DNA of 38,130 nt from DRGT01 sp022567895 (GTDB taxonomy: Archaea; Thermoproteota; Nitrososphaeria; Nitrososphaerales; Nitrosopumilaceae). Within the stretch, counting starts at the first letter, position 1. The number at the start of each line of letters is the position of its first letter. Both the position numbers and the translations under genes were made by a program. The stretch spans positions 1-38,130 of the forward strand of contig JADFGC010000004.1 in assembly GCA_022567895.1 (NCBI GenBank), read 5' to 3'. The notes under the pieces were generated by a model. It saw nothing but the letters and a program-made list of their open reading frames with translations, had not been told where the DNA came from and ran no database searches. Below, in pieces: positions 7,397 through 15,141 of the stretch.

Positions 7397-8677
7397 ATGA
7401 TAATTAAGAATTCTAAAGAATTGGCAACAAATTTTCGTAAAAAAACTACCCTAGATATTTTGGAGGCAGGTTTGCATGCTGCCAAACCAAAAAAATCAAT
7501 AGAAAAATTCGTAAAACCAAATAAAATCATTATTGGAAAAAAATCATTCAATTTGCCAAATTCAAAAAATGTGTATGTGATTGCTTTTGGAAAAGCTGCA
7601 GATTCAATGACTAAAGCTCTAAACTTAATTTTAAAAATTAAAGGCGGAATAATTGTAATCCCAAAGGGCTCAAAAAATCAAATACAAGCTAAGAAATTTC
7701 AAATTTTTAATTCAGGACATCCATTACCAAATAATGTTAGCGTGATTGCTGCAAAATCAATTATGAAATTTTTAGAACAAAGAAAAAAAGAAGATATTGT
7801 GATTTTTCTTGTTTCAGGTGGAGGCTCATCTTTAATTTCATTACCTGCTGGGATCTCTTTGAATGAAAAAATCAGAGTCAATAATCTACTGTTAAAATCA
7901 GGTGCTACTATTCAAGAATTTAATTGCATAAGAAAACATTTGTCAAAAATTAAAGGGGGTATGATGGTTGAAAATCTAAAATGTCAGGCAGTTGCACTTG
8001 TAATGTCCGATGTTGAAAACAATGATTTATCTTCAATATCATCAGGCTGCACTTACTATGATACAACAACATTTAAGAATTCTCTAAAAATTATTAAAAA
8101 ATATAATCTAAGAAAAAAAATTCCAAAACGTGTTTTAAAGAGACTAAATGATGGCTATGTTGGAAAAATTAAGGACACTCCAAAAAAACCAAGAATAAAA
8201 AATCAAATTATTGCTACAAACAAAGATTGCTTGAAATCAATGGCAAAAAAAGCAAAACAATTAGGATACAAGCCTAAAATCACGACTATTTCTGGCAATG
8301 TAATTACTGAATCACAAAAAATTATTCAACTCTTACCAAAGAAAAAAAATTCATGCTTAATTTTTGGTGGTGAAACAACTGTTAACGTTACAGGTAAAGG
8401 AAAAGGTGGAAGAAACCAAGAGTTAGTTTTGCGCATATTAAAAAATTCTCTAAAAATAAAAAATGATGTTGTGATTTCATCTATTGGTACTGATGGTATT
8501 GATGGTAACACTAAGGATGCTGGTGCCATTATCGAAAAATCTTCAATCTCCAACAATGTCATTAATCATTATTTGAAAAATAATGATTCAAATTCCTTTT
8601 TCAAAAAATATGGTAGTTTAATTAAGACAGGATATACTCATACAAACTTGTTAGATATTGGAGTCCTTCTAAACTAA
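7397..8677 (+). CDS. gck: glycerate 2-kinase (MOFRL/DUF4147 family)
   Basis: A full-length (426 aa) class II glycerate kinase, making 2-phosphoglycerate from D-glycerate and ATP. The N-terminal DUF4147 domain shows VYVIAFGKAADSMTKAL and VSGGGSSLISLPAGISL, then LKSGATIQEFNCIRKHLSKI. The C-terminal MOFRL domain shows CLIFGGETTVNVTGKGKGGR and the IGTDGIDGNTKDAGAI loop. The protein is very Lys-rich, with many AAA codons. It stands alone between a GIY-YIG gene and a small ORF. The product would enter lower glycolysis/gluconeogenesis. Confidence 0.9.
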   Translation: MIIKNSKELATNFRKKTTLDILEAGLHAAKPKKSIEKFVKPNKIIIGKKSFNLPNSKNVYVIAFGKAADSMTKALNLILKIKGGIIVIPKGSKNQIQAKKFQIFNSGHPLPNNVSVIAAKSIMKFLEQRKKEDIVIFLVSGGGSSLISLPAGISLNEKIRVNNLLLKSGATIQEFNCIRKHLSKIKGGMMVENLKCQAVALVMSDVENNDLSSISSGCTYYDTTTFKNSLKIIKKYNLRKKIPKRVLKRLNDGYVGKIKDTPKKPRIKNQIIATNKDCLKSMAKKAKQLGYKPKITTISGNVITESQKIIQLLPKKKNSCLIFGGETTVNVTGKGKGGRNQELVLRILKNSLKIKNDVVISSIGTDGIDGNTKDAGAIIEKSSISNNVINHYLKNNDSNSFFKKYGSLIKTGYTHTNLLDIGVLLN

Positions 8678-8702
8678 TTCTTTTATTTCTGATCAAAAAA
8701 TT

Positions 8703-8813
8703 ATGCAAAAAACTACAACAATTGACAGAGATCTTATCAATCAATTTGCTGTGGAATGTGATAATTTAATGAAAAGTATGCATGTTGATCCTAAACATTA
8801 TCAACGTTTTTGA
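8703..8813 (+). CDS. possible 36-residue protein
   Basis: An ATG-started ORF of 36 codons (MQKTTTIDRDLINQFAVECD at the N-terminus, ending KHYQRF) 25 bases after the glycerate kinase stop. It has an amphipathic, protein-like composition but no domain and no strong ribosome-binding site. It may be a real small gene or chance. Confidence 0.3.
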   Translation: MQKTTTIDRDLINQFAVECDNLMKSMHVDPKHYQRF

Positions 8814-8856
8814 ACAACCATTTTTTTACTTCACGGACTAGTATAATATTCATAAG

Positions 8857-8910
8857 CATATTGGAACTGTCGTCAAAATACTGCCGTTTTTGGCCTTAAG
8901 TTCCAATATG
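8857..8910. repeat. 12-bp perfect inverted repeat with 30-base loop
   Basis: CATATTGGAACT at 8857-8868 is exactly complementary to AGTTCCAATATG at 8899-8910. The loop includes a small GCC...GGC pairing. It sits between the tail ends of convergent genes, so it would be at the 3' end of RNA from either side. It could be a bidirectional transcript end, a structured RNA or a remnant of a miniature element. Confidence 0.6.
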
Positions 8911-8912
8911 TA

Positions 8913-9293
8913 CTATAACAATTTTGAAGCAGGATTTTTGTTTGATTCAATCAGATGATACTTTACATGTAATTTTCTTTGGGCAATCAATTTTTTGATA
9001 AAATCACTTCTTGTTTGAATAAATGAATCTGAAATCTCTGTATTATTTGCCAAATGCTCATACATTGATTTTGAATCTAACATTACATTTATGGAATCTT
9101 CATTTTTTATGACAAAATTTCCAATTCCCCAAAATATTCCAACATGAAATGCAATGTATTTTGCCTGTTCATCATTTACTTTGTTCAAGTAAAATTCGGC
9201 TTGTTCTCTTATCTGCTCTACTTGAGAATCTGAAGTCTGAATCACCCATGAAATTCTTTTGGGATTTCCATCAGCGAAAAATACGTGTTCCAA
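8913..9293 (-). CDS. hypothetical protein, 126 aa
   Basis: Not recognised. It begins MEHVFFADGNPKRISWVIQT and has a long amphipathic helix (VEQIREQAEFYLNKVN), a hydrophobic patch (YIAFHVGIFWGIGNFVI) that is short for a membrane span, and a basic C-terminal part. It is soluble-looking with alternating helices. Its stop is just beyond the 12-bp inverted repeat. It is divergent from the 68-aa gene at 9371. Confidence 0.6.
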   Translation of the reverse strand: MEHVFFADGNPKRISWVIQTSDSQVEQIREQAEFYLNKVNDEQAKYIAFHVGIFWGIGNFVIKNEDSINVMLDSKSMYEHLANNTEISDSFIQTRSDFIKKLIAQRKLHVKYHLIESNKNPASKLL

Positions 9294-9370
9294 AAGTCAA
9301 CCAAAAAGTCCTTAATTGTCTATATAATTTGAATACCTTTCTTATGATCACAGATTGAAAGCAGTGCTTA

Positions 9371-9577
9371 ATGCTTGAGTCACACGCCTTCTTTACAAAA
9401 ATGGTCGATGAGCTTGTAGAATTCTCACAATATGATCCTGAGCTTGCCGATGGAATAAAGTGGCTAGATGAACAAGCTCAAAAAAAGGGAATCTCCTTTT
9501 ATGACATGGTCTTTGAAGTTTTGTATAAACACGACGTTAATTCTAAAGCAAAAGAATGGTTAAATTCGAGAAATTAA
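9371..9577 (+). CDS. hypothetical small acidic protein, 68 aa
   Basis: All-helical and acidic, not a known family. It contains KKGISFYDMVFEVLYKHD; the G-x-x-F-Y-D element is also seen in the 66-aa protein at 10881 (DGSNFYDVFSK), so the two may be distantly related. Its stop is 12 bases from the convergent end of the citrate synthase gene. Confidence 0.6.
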   Translation: MLESHAFFTKMVDELVEFSQYDPELADGIKWLDEQAQKKGISFYDMVFEVLYKHDVNSKAKEWLNSRN

Positions 9578-9589
9578 TCTGATTTTTCT

Positions 9590-10753
9590 TTAGCCTCTTA
9601 GGTCAAGTGGTTTATACTCACAACCTTGAGGACCACAATATTTTCCAACGTAAACTGCTTTTGGTCTGTAAAGTGCAGGCTTTGGCGCAGCTTCTGCAAA
9701 TTTTTCTTCAATAATGTGAGATGCCCAACCAGCAACTCGAGAAATTGCAAAGATTGGAGTATTCAAATCCATCGGAATTTTTAGCATATAGTAAATTGAC
9801 GCACTATACAAATCGACGTTTGGATAAATATCCACACTTTTTCTTTTTTTCATTTCATCAACAGTTACTCGTTCAACTTTTTCTGTAATGTCAAACCAGG
9901 GCTGTCCAGTTTTTACTGCAAGTTTTCTTGAAAGCTCTTTTAGAACTTGGGCTCTTGGATCATATGTTTTGTAAACTGCGTGACCCATTCCCATAATCCT
10001 TTCTCCTTTATCCATTGTCTCTTTAATCCATGATTCAACATTATCTACGGATTCAATATCTAACAACATTTTCATTACTTCATAATTTGCTCCTCCGTGA
10101 AGCTCACCACTTAGTGCTCCAATTGCAGCACTTGCTGCTGAAAACATATGTGCTCTTGTTGATGCAACTTGCCTTGCAGCAAAAGTTGAAGCATTAAAGG
10201 TGTGGTCTGCATGTAAAATCAAACAAATATCAAAAATTTTCTCAATTTCAGAATCTGGCTTTTCACCAGTCAACATATAGAGAAAGTTTGCAGCATGGCC
10301 CAAATCAGGATTAGGATTGACTATTTCCTTGTTATTTCGAATTCTGCCCCAACTTGCAACAATGGTTGGAACTTTTGCTATAAGAGTAATCGCTCTACCA
10401 TAACTGGCCTCTTTATCTCTAAATTCTTCATCATAATATCCTGAGAGTGCAGCTACAAATGCTTGTAACATATCCATGGGGTCTGCATCTTTTCGCCAAT
10501 TTCCCATATTCTCTTGCATTCTTCGCGGAACAGTCCTAGCAGAAATTAACTTGTACTTGAACTCATCAAACTCTCTTTTTGAAGGAAGATCATCATGAAG
10601 AAGAAGATAGGCAGTTTCTTCAAAACTAGACTTTTTTGTTAGGTCTAAAATGTCATAGCCCCGATAAATCAACTTTCCCTTTGAGCCATCAATATTAGAA
10701 ATTCTAGTATCTGCTACCTCAATATCTCTTAGGCCTATGTTTTTTGTCTCCAT
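9590..10753 (-). CDS. gltA: citrate synthase
   Basis: A full-length (387 aa) prokaryotic type citrate synthase that condenses oxaloacetate and acetyl-CoA. Catalytic residues are visible: H219 in GELHGGANYEV, H258 in MGMGHAVYKTYDPRA and D314 in YPNVDLYSASIYYML. HADHTFNASTFAARQVAST and the C-terminal SRVAGWASHIIEE are also standard. In an ammonia-oxidising autotroph it would feed an incomplete citric-acid path to 2-oxoglutarate. A methylcitrate synthase cannot be excluded by motif alone, but no prpB/prpD neighbours are present. ATATAATAG about 30 bases before the ATG is a plausible TATA box. Confidence 0.95.
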   Translation of the reverse strand: METKNIGLRDIEVADTRISNIDGSKGKLIYRGYDILDLTKKSSFEETAYLLLHDDLPSKREFDEFKYKLISARTVPRRMQENMGNWRKDADPMDMLQAFVAALSGYYDEEFRDKEASYGRAITLIAKVPTIVASWGRIRNNKEIVNPNPDLGHAANFLYMLTGEKPDSEIEKIFDICLILHADHTFNASTFAARQVASTRAHMFSAASAAIGALSGELHGGANYEVMKMLLDIESVDNVESWIKETMDKGERIMGMGHAVYKTYDPRAQVLKELSRKLAVKTGQPWFDITEKVERVTVDEMKKRKSVDIYPNVDLYSASIYYMLKIPMDLNTPIFAISRVAGWASHIIEEKFAEAAPKPALYRPKAVYVGKYCGPQGCEYKPLDLRG

Positions 10754-10880
10754 AATGCTGAATATCCAAAATTTACTATTATATCTTCATCGCTTGACCT
10801 TGAGAGGAAATTTGAAATTTAGTAGTAGGTCTAATCTGTCAACTCTAGTCCCTTTAAGCTAATTTTTAATTTAAAATTAA

Positions 10881-11081
10881 ATGTCTCTTGCTGAAAGAAA
10901 ATTCATGAAAGAATTAGATGAAATGATTCTAAATGCCTCAGAACCTCAACTCAAAAAAATTCAGGAATTGGACATTAAGACGCAAATGGATGGTTCAAAC
11001 TTTTATGATGTGTTTTCAAAAAATGACAAAAAGTCGACTCTGATGTCAAAAGCACCTTCAATAAAAAAGAAGAGAAAATAG
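10881..11081 (+). CDS. hypothetical small basic protein, 66 aa
   Basis: A helical protein with an acidic start (MSLAERKFMKELDEMI), a DGSNFYDVFSKND segment similar to that in the 68-aa protein at 9371, and a strongly basic end (SIKKKRK). No named family. It is 42 bases upstream of the DHH phosphoesterase on the same strand and probably in one transcript with it. Confidence 0.6.
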   Translation: MSLAERKFMKELDEMILNASEPQLKKIQELDIKTQMDGSNFYDVFSKNDKKSTLMSKAPSIKKKRK

Positions 11082-11091
11082 CGATTTTAAT

Positions 11092-11111
11092 TTAAATGGA
11101 GGGCCATTTAA
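11092..11111 (+). promoter_or_regulatory. 8-bp hairpin presenting a GGAGGG in its loop, before the DHH gene
   Basis: TTAAATGG and CCATTTAA are perfect complements around the four-base loop AGGG, so the purine-rich GGAGGG lies at the top of the stem. It precedes an out-of-frame seven-codon ORF (11111-11134) and the DHH start at 11124. It could gate ribosome entry. Confidence 0.4.
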
Positions 11112-11123
11112 TGATTCGTCCAT

Positions 11124-12152
11124 ATGGCTTCTAAAAAAATTATCAAAAAAACTAAAACTACAAAAGCAAAACAGAAAAAAACCAAATTAGTTTGTCTTTC
11201 ACATAAAGAAGACACAGACGGAATAAGCTCTGCCGCACTAATTCGTGAAGCACTTGGTGGAGACACAGTTCTTGCTGATTATCCTGGACAAATGGAAGCA
11301 CTACAACAGATTGCAAGTGATCAAAAACTAAAAACACTATTCATTTGTGACTTGGGTTTGAGCAAAAAAAATCAAGATGAGTTTGTTCAAATCCTTAGTG
11401 ATCTTAGAAAGCGTAAAATATCAATTACATACATTGATCATCATGATATAGATTCTAAAATTTTCAAACTACTTGAAAAAATTGGAGTCAAAATGATTCA
11501 CAACATCAATGAATGTACCACAGTTTTAGCGTATGATAAATTTAAAACAAAATTATCGGATCATGCCGCATTTATTGCTGCATGTGCTGCAATCACTGAT
11601 TATATGGAAGACAGACCACTTGGTTCAAAACTATTACAAATTTTTGACAGACAATTTGCCCTAATTAGCGCAACAGTTCTTACTTACAATATAGTTGGAC
11701 ATCAAAAAGATCCTGACTATCTTTTGTATTTAGTTGAAGAGCTTTCAGAATCAAAATATCCACATGAAATTCCAAATACTTATGAATTTGCACAAATCCA
11801 AGTAGAAAAATTAGCCAAAATGATAACAAAAGTCAAAAAGGATATGAAAACAATGAAGAATTTTGGTTACATGGAACTTTCAGATTCTGGTGCAAGTGGA
11901 GCTGTAAACTTCGTTCTTGGACTTTCTGGCAAAGATGTTGGAGTAGCATTCAAAGAACGAGTTGATCATGGAATTTATGCTGTTTCTGTTAGAGGTTCCA
12001 AGAATTGCAAGGCACATCTTGGAAGAATTATTAATGATTTAGCTACTGATCTTGGAGGTTCTGGAGGTGGACACAATAAAGCATGTGGTGCCGTAATTCC
12101 AAAAGCAAAGATTAAGACATTTCTTAAAGAATTCAATAAAAAACTAAATTAA
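11124..12152 (+). CDS. DHH-family phosphoesterase (RecJ/NrnA-like)
   Basis: A 342-residue DHH-DHHA1 protein. Metal-binding motifs are visible: HKEDTDG (residues 27-33), ICDLG near 75, DHHD (105-108), then an AAITDY motif-IV-like Asp. The C-terminal DHHA1 domain ends with the Gly-rich GGSGGGHNKACGAVIP substrate-binding loop. A Lys-rich N-terminal 20 residues precede the fold. Family activities include 5'-3' single-strand exonuclease and oligonucleotide or pAp/c-di-nucleotide hydrolysis, and sequence alone does not choose between them. Confidence 0.88.
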   Translation: MASKKIIKKTKTTKAKQKKTKLVCLSHKEDTDGISSAALIREALGGDTVLADYPGQMEALQQIASDQKLKTLFICDLGLSKKNQDEFVQILSDLRKRKISITYIDHHDIDSKIFKLLEKIGVKMIHNINECTTVLAYDKFKTKLSDHAAFIAACAAITDYMEDRPLGSKLLQIFDRQFALISATVLTYNIVGHQKDPDYLLYLVEELSESKYPHEIPNTYEFAQIQVEKLAKMITKVKKDMKTMKNFGYMELSDSGASGAVNFVLGLSGKDVGVAFKERVDHGIYAVSVRGSKNCKAHLGRIINDLATDLGGSGGGHNKACGAVIPKAKIKTFLKEFNKKLN

Positions 12153-12251
12153 AAAAGAGAATTTTATTGCAGGAATCTTGGTATTCGTTTTACAGGATGT
12201 GAGATTGAAACTCGTCAACAAGCCTGACTAGATTTTGAGTTTAATTAAAAG

Positions 12252-12265
12252 GATTTGTCCAAATC
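12252..12265. repeat. 6-bp inverted repeat in the DHH/DUF3179 intergenic region
   Basis: GATTTG and CAAATC arms with a two-base centre lie about 75 bases before the DUF3179 start. It may be an operator or chance. The rest of this 187-base gap shows only AT-rich promoter-like sequence. Confidence 0.25.
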
Positions 12266-12313
12266 TTCTTTAAAATGAAAATAATGTATTTTAATTTGGA
12301 ACAATTTTTTAAT

Positions 12314-12323
12314 AATTTAAAAG
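12314..12323 (+). promoter_or_regulatory. TATA-like box for the DUF3179 gene
   Basis: AATTTAAAAG lies about 17-26 bases before the TTG start at 12340, and no Shine-Dalgarno intervenes. The arrangement fits a leaderless transcript and supports the TTG start. Confidence 0.45.
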
Positions 12324-12339
12324 ACTATTTTATCTAAGT

Positions 12340-13563
12340 TTGAACCCAAGATATGTTATTCCTGCAATAGCTGCAGGTATTGCAATTGTTGCTATTATTG
12401 TAATGATGAATGGCGAATCTCAATTTTCAGAAAACCAAGTAGTTACACAATCTCCTGACAAAAATCAAATAACAACTCTAACTCCTGTACAAGAAAATGA
12501 AATTGAACCAATCCCACAATCTATTCCAATAGAAGAAAATGAACCCGCCCCAGAAGTTGAACAAACTGTTCAATCAATTGAATATGAAATATTTGTCACA
12601 AATGGCGAAAAGCACATTGTACCTCTTGATAAAATAAAAAGTGGAGGCCCTCCTCCAGATGGAATTCCATCAATTGATGATCCAAAATTTACAAAAGCAG
12701 ACAATGAAAATCATGTTGCAGATTCAGACATTGTACTTGGTTTAGAAATAAATGGCGAAGCAAAGGCATATCCTCTTTCAATTTTAGTTTGGCATGAAAT
12801 TGTAAATGACAATGTTGGTGGAGTTCCAGTAGCTGTTACCTATTGCCCTCTATGTTTTACGAATCAGGTTTTTGAGAGAGTTTTAGATGGCCAATCTGTA
12901 GAGTTTGGAACATCAGGAAAATTATACAACAGTAATTTAGTGATGTATGACCGGATGACAGGAACTTACTGGAGTCAAGGATTAGGACTTGGAATAAAGG
13001 GAGAACTTACTGGTCAGAGCTTAAACATCATTCCTTTTGATGTAATTACTTGGGGTGATTGGAAAAAACTTTATCCTGATACTGTAGTATTGACCACAAA
13101 CACTGGACACATACGTGCCTATGGGGTTGACCCATATGGGGACTATTACACTGACCCAAGAATAATTTTCCCAGTAGAATATAGAGATGACAGAATGCAT
13201 CCAAAGGAAATCATTTTAGGATTTCATGAAGGTCTAGTTTTCAAGGCATACAAGCAACAGGATGTAGAATCTTCAGTGGTAATTAATGATCAAGTAAATA
13301 ATGAACCAATTTTGCTAGTATCACTTTATTCTGGAAATGCTAGATCATTTGATAGAATGGTAGATGGTGAAATTCTTGAATTTACATACAAAGATAACAA
13401 AATTGTTGACATCAATACAAATTCTGAATGGAATTATGATGGAGTTGCGATATCTGGAGAACTCGAAGGAACAGAACTTGAACGCCTTGCCTTTAATCCT
13501 GGATTCTGGTTTGAATGGATTGCATTTCATCCTGAAACACAAGTGTATGGTGGAACTACTTGA
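12340..13563 (+). CDS. DUF3179 domain protein, membrane-anchored or secreted
   Basis: A 407-residue protein with an N-terminal hydrophobic segment (VIPAIAAGIAIVAIIVMM, about residues 6-23), then an acidic Pro/Gln/Glu linker and the DUF3179 domain. The domain has IPSIDDPKFTKA, ILVWHEIVND, VTYCPLCFTNQVF (two Cys in the conserved CPLC), FGTSGKLYNSNLVMYDR and TYWSQ. The biochemical role of the family is not known to me. The domain is predicted to lie outside the membrane. The gene overlaps the next by four bases, so the two are probably translationally coupled. Confidence 0.85.
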   Translation: MNPRYVIPAIAAGIAIVAIIVMMNGESQFSENQVVTQSPDKNQITTLTPVQENEIEPIPQSIPIEENEPAPEVEQTVQSIEYEIFVTNGEKHIVPLDKIKSGGPPPDGIPSIDDPKFTKADNENHVADSDIVLGLEINGEAKAYPLSILVWHEIVNDNVGGVPVAVTYCPLCFTNQVFERVLDGQSVEFGTSGKLYNSNLVMYDRMTGTYWSQGLGLGIKGELTGQSLNIIPFDVITWGDWKKLYPDTVVLTTNTGHIRAYGVDPYGDYYTDPRIIFPVEYRDDRMHPKEIILGFHEGLVFKAYKQQDVESSVVINDQVNNEPILLVSLYSGNARSFDRMVDGEILEFTYKDNKIVDINTNSEWNYDGVAISGELEGTELERLAFNPGFWFEWIAFHPETQVYGGTT

Positions 13564-14045
13564 AGCCAATTAAAAAAGGAATTCTTGTTGGAATAATCAC
13601 AATAGTTGCTTATCTGACAGTAGTTATAGTTACTACTCCAGCATTGCCTCCTGATGCCGCAATTAGTGCAGCGTTTGAGATAAACTCTATTGTAATTATC
13701 GGCATGGGTGTTGGAGTTGGATTACAAATGTATCTTGCTGGGAAGAGCAAAATGCTTGGCTGCAAATTAAATGTCAAGAAAAAAGCGTTTGTTGGAAATT
13801 CTGGTAGCACCGCTGCAACCTCATTCTTTTCATTCTTTTCCCTAGTCCCACTAGGATGCTGTGGTTGGTGGCTGTATGTATTATCTTTACTGCCAAGTGT
13901 AGTTGGCACAGGAGTTTCTGCAGTATTGATTGAATATAGTCAGACATTGGCATATCTTGGTTTGGCAATAATTTTTGGATTTAATGCACTAACAGCAATC
14001 AAATTACAAAAAGAAAAAAAGTTACGAAAAATTAGCATGGCCTAA
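13560..14045 (+). CDS. small multi-pass membrane protein, coupled to the DUF3179 gene
   Basis: Unrecognised, 161 aa, with about four transmembrane helices (roughly 7-28, 43-60, 85-122 as two spans, 130-150). Notable are conserved-looking SGSTAATSFFSFFSLVP and a cysteine pair in LGCCGWWLYVLSLLPS, followed by a basic C-terminus (KLQKEKKLRK). Its TTG start shares four bases with the stop of the DUF3179 gene (TTGA). The Cys pair inside a membrane span and the partner's CPLC motif make a redox or metal role conceivable, but that is inference. Confidence 0.7.
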   Translation: MKPIKKGILVGIITIVAYLTVVIVTTPALPPDAAISAAFEINSIVIIGMGVGVGLQMYLAGKSKMLGCKLNVKKKAFVGNSGSTAATSFFSFFSLVPLGCCGWWLYVLSLLPSVVGTGVSAVLIEYSQTLAYLGLAIIFGFNALTAIKLQKEKKLRKISMA

Positions 14046-14079
14046 CCTTTTTCCGAATATTAATACTATGTGAAAATGT

Positions 14080-14115
14080 TAGTATCTTTGTTTACAAACA
14101 CAAGCTTAGATACTA
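14080..14115. repeat. nested inverted repeats before the 43-aa zinc protein
   Basis: TAGTATCT and AGATACTA (8 bp, perfect) flank a 20-base interior that itself holds TGTTT-AC-AAACA. They lie 26 bases before the ATG at 14142. This is a likely operator or stem structure. Confidence 0.4.
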
Positions 14116-14141
14116 AAGTATTATAGTTCCAATGAAATAAA

Positions 14142-14273
14142 ATGAAACATCTTGATGATTCAAACATTCAGATAGATTTTGATAAATATCTTAACTGTCC
14201 ATATTGTAAAAAATCTGGACTATATTGTCCTGAACATAGAAGTGAAGTAGAACAGATTCTTAAACAAAACTAG
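14142..14273 (+). CDS. 43-residue zinc-finger miniprotein
   Basis: Contains LNCPYCKKSGLYCPEHRSEV: a CxxC knuckle followed by Cys and His, enough to bind one zinc. The N-terminus is acidic. It converges tail to tail with a Cys-rich 48-aa ORF whose stop is two bases away. No known function. Confidence 0.65.
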   Translation: MKHLDDSNIQIDFDKYLNCPYCKKSGLYCPEHRSEVEQILKQN

Positions 14274-14275
14274 TA

Positions 14276-14422
14276 TTATTTGCGCATTTTTCTAACTAAT
14301 TTTTTTACTTGTCTATATGCTAATACTGGTGGTATGCAATATAGACATCCAATTTGTTTAATTGAGCAACAACAAAAACAATCACACTTTCCTTTTTCAT
14401 GTTTGCAATCTTCACATATCAT
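14276..14422 (-). CDS. 48-residue Cys-rich protein
   Basis: Nine cysteines in the first 30 residues, including CEDC, then CDCFCCCS, then CLYC, followed by a basic helix (YRQVKKLVRKMRK). The start ATG overlaps the end of the upstream 62-aa zinc protein by 11 bases, so the pair is likely translationally coupled. The composition suggests a metal or metal-cluster site. No family recognised. Confidence 0.6.
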   Translation of the reverse strand: MICEDCKHEKGKCDCFCCCSIKQIGCLYCIPPVLAYRQVKKLVRKMRK

Positions 14423-14600
14423 ATTTCTTACTCCTTGGTTTTGATCTTAGTCGTGTTTTACAACATGGACACATTATTTCACTTGAAAAGAAAAATAATG
14501 CACATAAAGAACACCACTTTTGACCAATCTTATATCTTAGATTACTTGAAAATGATTCCTTCTTGAATCTAATACATAGTCCCTTACACGTTTGAGCCAT
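14412..14600 (-). CDS. 62-residue zinc-ribbon protein (thaumarchaeal MAQTCKGLC type)
   Basis: Starts MAQTCKGLCIRFK and carries RYKIGQKWCSLCALF and MCPCCKTRLRSKPRSKKY: three Cys pairs forming a zinc ribbon with a basic C-terminus, as in small DNA/RNA-binding ribbons. I recall similar short proteins as recurrent in thaumarchaeal genomes, but this was not searched. It overlaps the following 48-aa Cys-rich ORF. Confidence 0.75.
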   Translation of the reverse strand: MAQTCKGLCIRFKKESFSSNLRYKIGQKWCSLCALFFFSSEIMCPCCKTRLRSKPRSKKYDM

Positions 14601-14650
14601 AATGATAAAAGCTTCTGTAATGTATTTAAGAAAATTTCCAAATTCCAGTC

Positions 14651-15109
14651 TTAACTTTTTTCAATTTCAACAACTGCATCAATTTCTGTCATGGAGTTTA
14701 ATGGCAAACTTGAAACTCCTACGGCAATTCTTGCATGTTGTCCCTTTTCTCCAAAAATTTCAAAAAAAAGATCTGATGCTGCATCGATAACTTTTGGTTG
14801 TTGAGTAAAATTTGATTCCGAATTTACAAACCCTGAAACTTTGACAATTTTTGAAATCTTATCTAAATCTCCAATCTCACTTTTTAGCTGTGCTAAAATG
14901 TTAATTGCGCAAAGTTTTGCAGATTTTCTAGCCTCTTCTAGGTTTTCATCATTTACTTTGCCTTCATGGATTACTTTGCCATCTTTCATCGGAATCTGCC
15001 CAGACACATAAGCCAAATTATTAGAAATTACCACTGGAAGATATGCCCCCGCTGGTTTTGGTGGAGTAGATAATTCGATTCCTAAGGATTTTAGTTTCTC
15101 ATCTATCAT
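14651..15109 (-). CDS. RidA/YjgF/UK114 family protein
   Basis: A 152-residue member of the longer RidA-like subgroup. It shows GAYLPVVISNNLAYVSGQIP near the N-terminus, an internal helix, IVKVSGFVNSESNF and the C-terminal ARIAVGVSSLPLNSMTEIDA. RidA proteins hydrolyse reactive enamine/imine intermediates from amino-acid metabolism. The Arg that binds the carboxylate in classical RidA is present in HARIAVG. It lies 32 bases downstream of the TrmB-type regulator on the same strand and is likely co-transcribed. Confidence 0.88.
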   Translation of the reverse strand: MIDEKLKSLGIELSTPPKPAGAYLPVVISNNLAYVSGQIPMKDGKVIHEGKVNDENLEEARKSAKLCAINILAQLKSEIGDLDKISKIVKVSGFVNSESNFTQQPKVIDAASDLFFEIFGEKGQHARIAVGVSSLPLNSMTEIDAVVEIEKS

Positions 15110-15141
15110 GAAAATTCTAAAAAATTGACTAGTTTTAGTTT

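Noticed and set aside
12153..12339. Possible box C/D RNA after the DHH gene (a CTGA is present)
   Set aside because: No RTGATGA box C and no paired terminal stem could be found.
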